Source of the DNA: SpSt-333 sp040751955
GTDB taxonomy: Bacteria; Bacteroidota; Ignavibacteria; UBA10030; UBA8401
Direction of reading: 5' to 3'
DNA: 61,470 nucleotides
Assembly: GCA_040751955.1 (NCBI GenBank)
Contig: JBFMFY010000014.1
Span: forward strand, 1-61,470
The position numbers were made by a program, and so were the translations under genes. The notes beneath the pieces were generated by a model. The model saw nothing but the letters and a program-made list of their open reading frames with translations, made no database searches and was not told the origin of the DNA. Positions 17,636 through 25,842 of the stretch are shown here, one piece after another (positions within the stretch are counted from its first letter, which is position 1; every line of letters starts with the position of its first letter).

Positions 17636-17842
17636 TCATTTGGAGCCCGATGACTTGGAACCACCGCTCTTTGAACTGTGGCTCTTTGAGCTCTTACTGC
17701 TCTTTGAACTCTTGCTGTGACTCTTTGAACTGCCGGAGCTCTTGCTTCCGGAGCTCTTCGAACCGCTGCCATTGCCGTAGCCGTAACCGCCGGGAGCAAT
17801 ACGCTGTTCCAGAGTCTCGAGTTCGAGATTGAGATGCCGCAT
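17636..17842 (-). CDS. Small Ser/Lys/Gly-rich secreted peptide with leader-like N-terminus
   Basis: A 68-residue protein with a short N-terminal helix-like motif, LNLELETLEQRIAPGG, and a low-complexity tail YGYGNGSGSKSS... made almost only of Ser, Lys, Gly and His. The tail has ten Lys and no Arg or acidic residue. The double Gly after RIAP is a plausible processing point. The ATG has one of the best Shine-Dalgarno sequences in the window (AAAGGAGGTGA), which argues it is real and well expressed. It heads the run exporter, ParB-like protein, lysyl oxidase. Leader recognition by the PqqD-like domain and oxidation of the lysines by the lysyl oxidase are inferences. Two other reading frames across the same DNA are shadows. 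Confidence 0.8.
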   Translation of the reverse strand: MRHLNLELETLEQRIAPGGYGYGNGSGSKSSGSKSSGSSKSHSKSSKSSKSSKSHSSKSGGSKSSGSK

Positions 17843-18410
17843 ACCTTTTCACCTCCTTTCGTTGATATTTTGTTACTGTTCCCGTCTGCCATGAAGAATC
17901 CATGCATTCACAATTCCGGAAAGTTCACAACATACAGGGAATTAATCTGTATAATTGCGGAATTACGCTATACGCTTCCGCATGATACACTATTCACTCT
18001 GTCTAAGTAAAAAGACTTTGTTAGCCTGCTGAGATTTTTTTGCCTGCGAGGACTCCGGTTACTGATGGAACAGTCCGAAGTTTAAGTCGAAATGATTCAA
18101 CGTTTCCCTTTCTGAAACGTTTCTACTCCATAGTGAGCCGTTATGTACTGATGTTGCTTAATACCATAAATAGCGTACCAAAAAATTCATTACCATTAGA
18201 TTCTTGCAGAAAAATGAATGTTAAATTCATAAAATTTTAACACTTTTTTAACATCCCGATATCCAAATCTTCTCTCAACAGAACATTTCAAATCCACCGT
18301 ATAAATTCTCTACGACAAGATCCACAGATGGGAAAACATTTTACAAGAAATGTTTGAAGACTGAACGTGACGGGTACTTTTTACTATGTATGGATGCAGC
18401 GTAGAAAATG
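17843..18410. other. Gene-free region upstream of the peptide operon
   Basis: No coding sequence or RNA gene was recognised. The stretch probably holds the promoter of the peptide operon and the 3' end of the exopolysaccharide transcript. It becomes very AT-rich near 18160-18260. An inverted repeat lies at 18099-18121, but no certain -35/-10 pair can be named. Confidence 0.5.
18099..18121. promoter_or_regulatory. 8-bp inverted repeat
   Basis: AACGTTTC and GAAACGTT pair perfectly around a 7-base pyrimidine-rich loop, about 260 bases upstream of the small-peptide start. It could be a regulator binding site or a transcript-end hairpin; no T-run supports a terminator. Confidence 0.35.
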
Positions 18411-18791
18411 TCATGATACACTCTCGCTCCCGTATGCATTCAATACCATACGTACCCTTTCCATCATCATTCCCACATCCCACGTCTTTTCGATAAAATC
18501 CAATGCACCGAGATCGAAAGCATCTTTGGCTACCTTTTCAGAACCGTATCCTGTAATAAGTACCACTTTTGAATTGGCATCTAACTGTTTGATGTCTCTC
18601 AAAACATCCATTCCATTTTGAGAGGGTAAACCGAGATCCAGAAAGACAAGGGCGGGCATATGTTGTTTATAGAGATCAAGCCCCTGTGGACCATCCGCCG
18701 TCTTAATAACTTCATATCCGACGCTGGTGCAGAGGACGCTCAGCATTTGCAGATCCATCTCGTCATCGTCGATGACTAATATTTTTTCCAT
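18411..18791 (-). CDS. Single-domain response regulator (CheY-like receiver)
   Basis: A 126-residue stand-alone receiver. It has the acidic cluster in LVIDDDEMD, the phosphoacceptor Asp in LVFLDLGLPSQNGMD, the Thr in VLITGYGSE and the conserved Lys in DFIEKTWD. No output domain is present. It follows the GT2 gene by 42 bases and is the last gene of the large minus-strand exopolysaccharide run, so it may regulate a polysaccharide enzyme by protein contact; the partner kinase is unknown. Confidence 0.92.
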   Translation of the reverse strand: MEKILVIDDDEMDLQMLSVLCTSVGYEVIKTADGPQGLDLYKQHMPALVFLDLGLPSQNGMDVLRDIKQLDANSKVVLITGYGSEKVAKDAFDLGALDFIEKTWDVGMMMERVRMVLNAYGSESVS

Positions 18792-18834
18792 GATTGTTCA
18801 TCCTCTTGTAAATATTCGAGTAATGTTCTCCCGG

Positions 18835-20028
18835 TTAGTGCTCACGCGCTGTTCTGATCCATTCTTTTGTAATTCCGGAGAGGAGCAATTTTGAATACAG
18901 CCGTATCTTCCACAGGAGATATATGGGGAAATAAAGTATCGCCTTACACATTGCAAAATCTGCCTTTGCAGCCACGAGACCGATCAATACGTAAAGAACG
19001 GATATGAAGAAAAGTACACTCCAGACTTGCATTGAAATATCGGTCTGTACTCCGAAAATATTTTCTCCGACATACTTTGTGCTCAAAACAATCAAAACGA
19101 CAGCGACCATGTTGACGAAGGCGGGGGTGAGGAGATCGATTAAAGCATCGGCTTTTTTCCACGACCATTCCTTCACTGCAGATGCCAATAATACGGGTGT
19201 ATATTTTTTCACGATGGGCAGCCTTCCTCCTTCCCATCGTGTTCGTTGACTTTCCGCATTTTTTGATTTAGCAGGCATGGTCGCCAGCACACGAGTTTCG
19301 GGAGCAAAGATTGTACTTATTCCGCGCTCTAAAAGAATTAAACCATATTCAAGATCTTCCGTGAGCGAATGCGCCTGCCATGGAACGTTTTTCAGCGTTT
19401 CTGCAGAGAAGCACATTCCGTTTCCCCGCAAGCCCGCTGAACACTTGAGCAATTTTCTGCCGAGAGGACGGACATAATTATACAGTGTGAGAGAAATGCG
19501 GCTTACTTCCGAGCTCCAAGCGCCGGGATTCGGTGCAACCAGATCCGCAGATTGGATTGAACCATAGCCTTGCTCAAGATACCAATTCATGACCTGAAGA
19601 AAATTCTTCGATACAACACTGTCTGCATCAATCACTACAAAGCCTTCATACTGCACAGGCGATTTGAGCAATTGATCAAATGCCCATTGGAGTGCCTGCC
19701 CTTTTCCTCTTTTTACCATATCTGACCTCTCCAACACCATTGCACCGGCGTGCCATGCAACAGATGCAGTATCATCAGTACAATTGTCGGCTATGACAAT
19801 GACATGGAACAGTCCTTTCGGATACTCGACGCTTCTTAAACTGCTGACCGTTTTTGCGATATTGCGTTCCTCGTTATGCGCTGGTATCACACAGGCAAAT
19901 TTTCGATTCAGCTGTGATCGGAATAACTTGCGAACCGGAACAAAGAGTGCCAGGATAGAAAGCAGAAGGAGGTATAAAAGAAAAAATCCCAACGTGCTTG
20001 CTAATATTACTTCAATGATAGAAAGCAT
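18835..20028 (-). CDS. Membrane glycosyltransferase, family 2 (processive-type)
   Basis: A 397-residue inner-membrane GT2 enzyme. An N-terminal transmembrane helix precedes the GT-A domain, with CVIPAHNEERN, VIADNCTDDT, the metal-binding DAD in FVVIDADSVV, SLTEDLEYG and QRTRWEGGR. The TED and QxxRW pair is typical of cellulose/chitin/hyaluronan-synthase-like polymerising enzymes. Two to three transmembrane helices follow at the C-terminus. It lies six bases from the glmS stop. Together with GlmS (UDP-GlcNAc supply) it suggests a beta-linked hexose or hexosamine polymer, but substrate specificity cannot be read from the sequence. Confidence 0.88.
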   Translation of the reverse strand: MLSIIEVILASTLGFFLLYLLLLSILALFVPVRKLFRSQLNRKFACVIPAHNEERNIAKTVSSLRSVEYPKGLFHVIVIADNCTDDTASVAWHAGAMVLERSDMVKRGKGQALQWAFDQLLKSPVQYEGFVVIDADSVVSKNFLQVMNWYLEQGYGSIQSADLVAPNPGAWSSEVSRISLTLYNYVRPLGRKLLKCSAGLRGNGMCFSAETLKNVPWQAHSLTEDLEYGLILLERGISTIFAPETRVLATMPAKSKNAESQRTRWEGGRLPIVKKYTPVLLASAVKEWSWKKADALIDLLTPAFVNMVAVVLIVLSTKYVGENIFGVQTDISMQVWSVLFFISVLYVLIGLVAAKADFAMCKAILYFPIYLLWKIRLYSKLLLSGITKEWIRTAREH

Positions 20029-20033
20029 ACCGT

Positions 20034-21863
20034 TTACTCCACTGTAACGCTTTTTGCAAGATTCCTCGGCTGATCAACATTGCATCGGCGCAGCACTGCA
20101 ATATGATATGCAAGCATTTGAAGCGGAATCGCCGTGAGAACCGGAGATAAGAGATCGATCGTTTTGGGAATATGAATAACATCATCGCACATTGTTTTAA
20201 TCCGTTCATCTCCTTCATCAGCGATGGCGATGATCTTTCCCTTCCGTGCCTTCACCTCCTGAATATTGCTGATAATCTTTTCGTATGTTTGATCCTGCGG
20301 AGCGATAAATACGACCGGCATATTGTTATCTATCAATGCTATTGGACCGTGTTTCATCTCCGCTGCAGGATATCCTTCGGCATGGATGTACGAGATCTCT
20401 TTCAGTTTCAACGCCCCTTCGAGGGCATTGGGAAAATTGTATCCCCTGCCGAGATACAAAAAGTTGCCACAATCGCAGTACTTCAGCGCGATCATTTTGA
20501 TCTTTTCATTCAACGAAAGAATGCGCTCAACCTTTTTCGGAAGTTCTTTGATCTCCCGGATGATCGCCTCTCCTTCTTTACTCATCAATCTTTTTTCACG
20601 TGCAATAGCAAGGGTTAAGAGTGTCAACACCATCAGTTGCGAGGTGTATGCTTTTGTCGAAGCGACGCCGATCTCTGGTCCAGCATGCATATAAATGCCT
20701 CCATCGCATTCACGCGCAATAGTACTCCCCACTACGTTACAAATTCCAAGAACGATTGCTCCTTTCCGTTTTGCTTCGCGCGCGGCAGCAAGTGTGTCGG
20801 CAGTTTCGCCGCTCTGACTTATTACGATGACGACATCTTCACCTGTTACAACCGGATCGCGATACCGGAATTCGGAAGCGTACTCCACTTCAACTGGCGT
20901 CTGTGTGTACTGCTCCATCATATATTCACCGGCAAGAGCTGCATGCCAGGACGTACCGCATCCTACCAGAATAAAACGGCGCGCATCGCGCAACAACGGA
21001 AGATATTCTCTGATGCCGCCGAGGATCGCTGTCCCTTCAGCCTCGTTCAATCTTCCACGAAAGGCGTTGTAGAGTGATTCAGGCTGCTCGAAGATTTCCT
21101 TCTCCATAAAATGTTGAAATCCGGACTTTCCCAATTCCTCCTCTTCAAGATCCAGATAATCTGGTTCCCGCAGCACGGGAACATTCTGCAGATCTTTAAC
21201 GCTGACACCCTGATCTGAAATGATCGCCGCCTCTCCGTCCGAAAGATATAGTGCACGGTCGGTATATTTGCGGAAGGCACCGGCATCCGATGAAAGGAAA
21301 TATTCTTCTTCGCCTATGCCGATAACAAGAGGACTACCTTTTCGCGCTGCTATGATCTGCCGCGGTTCGTATGCAAAGAGAATAGCCAAACCGTACGTTC
21401 CCTGTAATTCCTTCAGACACCGCATAACCGCCGCTTCAAATGTCCCTTCTGTTTTCAGATATTCTTCTATAAGATGAGCAACAACTTCCGAATCTGTTTG
21501 TGAAACGAATCGATGATACGGTTCCAGTTTTTTCCGAAGTGCCGCATAATTTTCGATGATACCGTTATGGGCAACAGTTATGCATTCCGTGCAATCCAAA
21601 TGTGGATGGGCATTGTGCACTGAAGGCTCGCCGTGAGTCGCCCACCTGGTGTGCGCAATACCTGCCGTTGACTGATTCATCAAATGCTTTGATGCATCAA
21701 TAAGATGCTGAACCTTGCCGACTTTTTTGACGGTGTAGAGCGACCTTCCGTTCACCACGGAAATTCCTGCTGAATCATACCCACGGTATTCCAGATGCAT
21801 TAATCCGTCCAGCAACACCGGAACGGCATCGCGATTTCCAAGATATCCTACAATTCCACACAT
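20034..21863 (-). CDS. glmS: Glutamine-fructose-6-phosphate aminotransferase (isomerizing)
   Basis: Makes glucosamine-6-phosphate, the first step to UDP-GlcNAc. After Met removal the N-terminal Cys of MCGIVGYLG is the glutaminase nucleophile, which fixes the start at 21863 rather than the upstream in-frame ATG at 21902; a GAGGGA ribosome site supports this. Glutamine-site motifs include HTRWATHGEPS and the AHNGIIENY loop. Two SIS sugar-phosphate domains follow (GCGTSWHAAL, ISQSGETADT, LGRGYNFPNALEGALKLKE). The C-terminus ends DQPRNLAKSVTVE as in the family. At 609 residues it is full length. Confidence 0.98.
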   Translation of the reverse strand: MCGIVGYLGNRDAVPVLLDGLMHLEYRGYDSAGISVVNGRSLYTVKKVGKVQHLIDASKHLMNQSTAGIAHTRWATHGEPSVHNAHPHLDCTECITVAHNGIIENYAALRKKLEPYHRFVSQTDSEVVAHLIEEYLKTEGTFEAAVMRCLKELQGTYGLAILFAYEPRQIIAARKGSPLVIGIGEEEYFLSSDAGAFRKYTDRALYLSDGEAAIISDQGVSVKDLQNVPVLREPDYLDLEEEELGKSGFQHFMEKEIFEQPESLYNAFRGRLNEAEGTAILGGIREYLPLLRDARRFILVGCGTSWHAALAGEYMMEQYTQTPVEVEYASEFRYRDPVVTGEDVVIVISQSGETADTLAAAREAKRKGAIVLGICNVVGSTIARECDGGIYMHAGPEIGVASTKAYTSQLMVLTLLTLAIAREKRLMSKEGEAIIREIKELPKKVERILSLNEKIKMIALKYCDCGNFLYLGRGYNFPNALEGALKLKEISYIHAEGYPAAEMKHGPIALIDNNMPVVFIAPQDQTYEKIISNIQEVKARKGKIIAIADEGDERIKTMCDDVIHIPKTIDLLSPVLTAIPLQMLAYHIAVLRRCNVDQPRNLAKSVTVE

Positions 21864-21891
21864 ATATTCCCTCTTACTTTTGAATGATGAA

Positions 21892-23028
21892 TTATGCCGC
21901 AATCATTGCTGCAATCTCTTTGCATGTTTTTCGCCGCTCTTCCAACTGGCGGTGCTGAGCTTCAATAATCGTTTTTTCCAATTTTATTGCCTCTTCATTG
22001 AACGGATCGATGATCACAACGAGAGCCAATTCGTTTAATGCATCTTCAAGTTTATTATACCGCAGAAGATCATTCACCCGCTTGAAGCACTGAGATACTT
22101 TTCCATTCCGATCAGAGATGGTATCGCTTTCCCTGCCCTGAACCGAAACGACAGGAATGTTGGCTGAGGTATTTTGCTGATTGGTGTGATTCTGTTCCTC
22201 ATTCCTGATTTTTTCTTCAAGCATTTTTAATTGTGGATGATACGGATCAAGGATGTACCCGCGTGTCAGTTCATCCAATGCACGTTTATATTGCTTTTCC
22301 CCTGTCAACGTGGAGATCCGTCCTATAATTTCATTTACCTTCTGGCTAATTGCTGTCCGGCGAAGTTCGTTTGCGTTATTCCGTTCTGTCTTGTTCTCGT
22401 CGTTTTGTACCGGAGCGGTTTCCTTTTTTTGGAGATCCCGATCACCATTCTGCCCCCGGATCGCAGAACGGATCGACGCTTCCAGCGAACGAGCCCGTTC
22501 ATGTGCCGGGGCAAGGAGATATATCCGTGCGATCTCATCAAGCGCACGGTTGTGTTCTTTTCGTAAAAAGAAATGATACGCATGGGAAAGCATTGAGGCG
22601 ATATTTTTTTCAAGACTGTTATCGGAAGATTTTTCTGCCGATGGAGCCACTGTTTTCCCATCTTCAACATTGACAGGTGTTGGCAGATTGACAATCGGTG
22701 GCGCGGAGTGCGGTGATGATTGAGGAATGGTGGATTCCTTCAATACCTGAGTCTCAAGCGAATGCCCATTAGAGGAGTGCGAGTTCTCATTGCTTTTCAG
22801 GCTCTCTTTCTGTTCGGCACAATGCGCTTCCGCTTTCTTGTGGTTGAGCATTAATGCTTTCACTCTTTCCTCATACGCGATGGCGTACAAATGGGCAGGA
22901 TCGTGAGTGCGCGCCTCCGCGATCTTCTCGAGTGCCGCCGAAAGTCTCCCCTCCTTTACATACTTATCGGCTTGAATAAGCAGCATAGCGATCTGCTTAA
23001 ACATCTGTTTGTCGTTCTGTGTTTCCAT
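21892..23028 (-). CDS. Uncharacterised repeat protein (TPR-like segments)
   Basis: A soluble, charged protein of 378 residues if it begins at METQND, where a strong purine run (AAGGGAAGGG) precedes the ATG. The frame is also open to an ATG at 23166 that overlaps the upstream stop by four bases, giving 424 residues. Four related segments, about 40 residues each, carry a YxxALDEIxRxYxLDPxHxxA pattern (for example KRALDELTRGYILDPYHPQL), resembling degenerate TPR helices. They are separated by low-complexity Ser/Asn/Glu-rich linkers. No enzyme motif is seen. Its place between GH9 and GlmS in the exopolysaccharide run suggests a scaffold or regulatory role. Confidence 0.65.
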   Translation of the reverse strand: METQNDKQMFKQIAMLLIQADKYVKEGRLSAALEKIAEARTHDPAHLYAIAYEERVKALMLNHKKAEAHCAEQKESLKSNENSHSSNGHSLETQVLKESTIPQSSPHSAPPIVNLPTPVNVEDGKTVAPSAEKSSDNSLEKNIASMLSHAYHFFLRKEHNRALDEIARIYLLAPAHERARSLEASIRSAIRGQNGDRDLQKKETAPVQNDENKTERNNANELRRTAISQKVNEIIGRISTLTGEKQYKRALDELTRGYILDPYHPQLKMLEEKIRNEEQNHTNQQNTSANIPVVSVQGRESDTISDRNGKVSQCFKRVNDLLRYNKLEDALNELALVVIIDPFNEEAIKLEKTIIEAQHRQLEERRKTCKEIAAMIAA

Positions 23029-23162
23029 ATCCCTTCCCTTTATTAATGCTGGATTTTTTTGCTTGAAGCGATGGAGCTTCTCGCTTTTATTCCCCCTTTG
23101 TACAATCCAAAGAATTCCTTTTCTCAGTATCGCAGGCGCTGCCGGATTTAGTAGTTTTTCAC

Positions 23163-24902
23163 TCATTGCTGTTCTTCTGAATACATATTATCGGACGTAT
23201 CAAACTTTCGGAATGAAGAAAAATACGACGCAACAAACATGAACGGCGCCGTGTAATTTATCGCAGGTTCATTCACAAAATAATTTTTTTCGTTATCCTC
23301 ATAACTGCGTCCGGAAAATTGTGAGATCACTTTGCCGTTCAAGCGGCTGTACGCATTACATCCTGCCACCAGCATTCCCGGTACCGGCACGTTATGTTCC
23401 GACAGCATAGAGAATTGGTGGTACGGATGCTGCACGGCATTCACACCTACGCCGGTGACAAAAGAGAGACCGAAGGTATTCCTCCCGAACATGTAATGCA
23501 GTTGGTCAAGAGCTCCTTCAAGATACCGCTCGTGTTTAGTCGCCTCATAGCCCATAATCAGGTCATACGCATGACCCATCGCCACGCTGTTTGAGCCCCA
23601 GTACTGTTGTTCAGGCAGTAACACATAGCGGTAGCCGCTGGTATTGATCCTGTTAAGCAATGCATCGCAATAGACCGTCATGGTAGAAATGATGAATGAA
23701 CGCGCCTGATAATTATTGACGTTCACAGGTACGGTCAGGTATGAATAGTATGCGAAGTTCTGCACATTCTGCCAACTCACAGCATAATTGACACCGCCGA
23801 TCCCTTGGTACTGTTGTAAGAAGTAATCGTGGAATTTTGCATTGCCTGTCGCTTTCAGCAGTTCCACCGAAGCCCACAACCGTTCATCACTATCCTTACT
23901 GTCGCCGTATTCTCCTCCTTCAACATCCTCCGGATTCTTAAATCCTCCGTCAGGCACTATTGACGGATTTGCTTCAAGGTATTCCCACGCTTTCAGCGAC
24001 GTCTGAAGAAGTTTCCGTGCGAATGTTTTGTCGTACCGCAGAAACAAACGGGCACCGAGTGCTGTTGCGGCGGCAACATCGGCAGTAGCGACGCTGCTGC
24101 GCGCAAAAATGTATTGTGTATCATCTTCAACATGAGGAAGATGTTCACCGGTCCATTTTTTGATCGAAACTTTGTGCGCCACGCCGCCATCCTCTTCCTG
24201 CATTTTCATCAGCCATTCCAAACCCCAGCGTGCTTCATCCAGAATATCCGGTACGCCATTTCGTCTCTCGGGTATATCCAACTGCCCGTCAAAAAATTTA
24301 TCAGGCTGCAGGTCATACAGCATAAGAAAGAATGCAACGCTCACTGCCGTTGTCGGAACGAATTTATTGTAGTCACCTGCGTCGTGCCAACCACCCGTCA
24401 CATTTTTTACTTCGGCAGGATCAGAGTAATATCGTGCAGGCAGGGAATGACAAACCGGATGTTCCCACAACGAACCATCGTCAATCGCAATGCCGCACCG
24501 TTGATAATAAAAACTTTCCATTGCCGTGAGCGCCGCCTGATCGTACACATCTCTGTCAACCGAGAATGGAAATGAATGTTGGGCGAAATCTTCCAATATA
24601 ATCCGATACGTTCCTTCTTTTTTGAATTTTGAAAAATCAATCATAAAGAGCATATCACCGGTATTCGCATCTCCAACACCGATCGGATGTACCTTTCCTT
24701 TGTGCACGATTTTTTTTGAATAATCATCAATGATGTTGAAAGTGCTGCCGCCGCGTTCTTTCAGGAAAACGATCTTCTTATCGCCGGGACGATACCCCAT
24801 TTGATCAACAAGAATGGAAGGATGTTCCGCCACATCATCCTGCAGGATAAACGATGTGCCGATTGCACACGCAGCAAAAAATATTCCGGTCATTCCTTTC
24901 AT
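23163..24902 (-). CDS. Glycoside hydrolase family 9 (endoglucanase-like)
   Basis: A 579-residue secreted protein. A short signal peptide is followed by an Ig-like cellulase N-terminal domain (HPSILVDQMGYRPGDKKIVFL). The GH9 alpha6/alpha6 barrel contains the catalytic-base motif GGWHDAGDYNKFV, the VTGVGVNAVQHPYHQ region (usually ending PHHR) and the C-terminal catalytic Glu in NYFVNEPAINYTAPF. The family cleaves beta-1,4-glucans and related polymers. It lies between the PRODH-like and repeat-protein genes in the polysaccharide run, so it may edit or release the polymer made there, as endoglucanases do in cellulose synthesis operons. The last residues may be a poorly conserved linker. Confidence 0.92.
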   Translation of the reverse strand: MKGMTGIFFAACAIGTSFILQDDVAEHPSILVDQMGYRPGDKKIVFLKERGGSTFNIIDDYSKKIVHKGKVHPIGVGDANTGDMLFMIDFSKFKKEGTYRIILEDFAQHSFPFSVDRDVYDQAALTAMESFYYQRCGIAIDDGSLWEHPVCHSLPARYYSDPAEVKNVTGGWHDAGDYNKFVPTTAVSVAFFLMLYDLQPDKFFDGQLDIPERRNGVPDILDEARWGLEWLMKMQEEDGGVAHKVSIKKWTGEHLPHVEDDTQYIFARSSVATADVAAATALGARLFLRYDKTFARKLLQTSLKAWEYLEANPSIVPDGGFKNPEDVEGGEYGDSKDSDERLWASVELLKATGNAKFHDYFLQQYQGIGGVNYAVSWQNVQNFAYYSYLTVPVNVNNYQARSFIISTMTVYCDALLNRINTSGYRYVLLPEQQYWGSNSVAMGHAYDLIMGYEATKHERYLEGALDQLHYMFGRNTFGLSFVTGVGVNAVQHPYHQFSMLSEHNVPVPGMLVAGCNAYSRLNGKVISQFSGRSYEDNEKNYFVNEPAINYTAPFMFVASYFSSFRKFDTSDNMYSEEQQ

Positions 24903-24942
24903 AATTTTTCCTCGTCGGTTGTTTCAGTATCCTGACTGTTAC

Positions 24943-25842
24943 TTATACGTGTTTCTCGATCGCAACAAGCGGTACCCCCTTCCGATCCGATGCTATTTCG
25001 AGCAATTCATATTTTTTTTCAGTCCGGGCAATACAGTCACGAAGTATCCAGTACAGAATCTCGAGCCGCTCTCCCACGAAAGCGAAATTGTACGGCAAAT
25101 ATGCCGTACCGTACGGGATATACATTCTTCTCGTCACCGGTCCCCGTTCGGTATTAATATGGGTTGCCCATGGAAGTCCGAACATTTGTTCCAATTCGCA
25201 TGCTGTCCCTGCTTCAGCCAGGGAATTCAATGCCGCGCGAGCAAGCGGTTTGTCGTGTGTCGCAATCAAGACTGTACTATTTGTTCCCTTGAACATTTCT
25301 GCCAAACGCAAAAATCGGGAACGGACATGGTGTTCGTGGAGATCGTCAGGATCGTTCCACTGTCCTTTGACTAACCGGACTTTCTTCTTCATTTCGATGA
25401 TCCTTGCAGCATCCGTGAGGCTTCGATGCCACCGTGCGGGGAGTGTGTACCCGATGTTCCCGTACTCACAGCATGCTTTTTCATATAAACGGAATGATTG
25501 CTCCGCAAAGCGGGGATGTTCTGCATCGAAATGGAGAGAGATATTCACTATGTGTGCCTGTTGCAAAATGCTCTTCAAAAGATCGAAATCATGACGCAGT
25601 GCCGCCGGCTTGATCGAAATCTGGGTTTGATCCCCACTGTTCCCAACCGCATTCAATGCTGCCAGATATTGTCCAGCAACTTCCTCGGGGGTTTGAATGC
25701 TTGACTCCCAGAAACACAATGTCGAACGCCAGCCGCATGCATGTGCTCTTCGCATCACTTCCATACCATCGGCAAGGTCTGAACCGACGATGTGTGCAGC
25801 AGCGATGAATTTGGCAAAAGAGCTTTTAATTTTTTTTATCAT
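24943..25842 (-). CDS. Proline dehydrogenase-like protein with altered substrate site
   Basis: A 299-residue TIM-barrel protein matching the PRODH family along its length: ISIKPAALRHD (as VSVKLTxLG), NISLHFDAE, RLVKGQWNDP, TVLIATHDKPLA, CELEQMFGLP and RMYIPYGTAYLPY. Classical PRODHs use FAD to oxidise proline. Here the adjacent Arg-Arg pair that normally follows the YGxxWxPY motif and binds the proline carboxylate is replaced (PYNFAFVGER), so a different substrate or lost activity is likely. Its context is an exopolysaccharide operon rather than proline catabolism. It overlaps the CelD-like gene by 17 bases. Confidence 0.8.
   Translation of the reverse strand: MIKKIKSSFAKFIAAAHIVGSDLADGMEVMRRAHACGWRSTLCFWESSIQTPEEVAGQYLAALNAVGNSGDQTQISIKPAALRHDFDLLKSILQQAHIVNISLHFDAEHPRFAEQSFRLYEKACCEYGNIGYTLPARWHRSLTDAARIIEMKKKVRLVKGQWNDPDDLHEHHVRSRFLRLAEMFKGTNSTVLIATHDKPLARAALNSLAEAGTACELEQMFGLPWATHINTERGPVTRRMYIPYGTAYLPYNFAFVGERLEILYWILRDCIARTEKKYELLEIASDRKGVPLVAIEKHV

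Noticed and set aside
17650..17832. Cys/Ser/Arg-rich + strand frame opposite the peptide gene
   Set aside because: Antisense translation of the repetitive codons, without a ribosome site.
17527..17907. 126-codon frame overlapping the small-peptide gene
   Set aside because: It is a shadow of the repetitive Ser/Lys codons; the 68-residue frame has the strong Shine-Dalgarno sequence and leader-like start.
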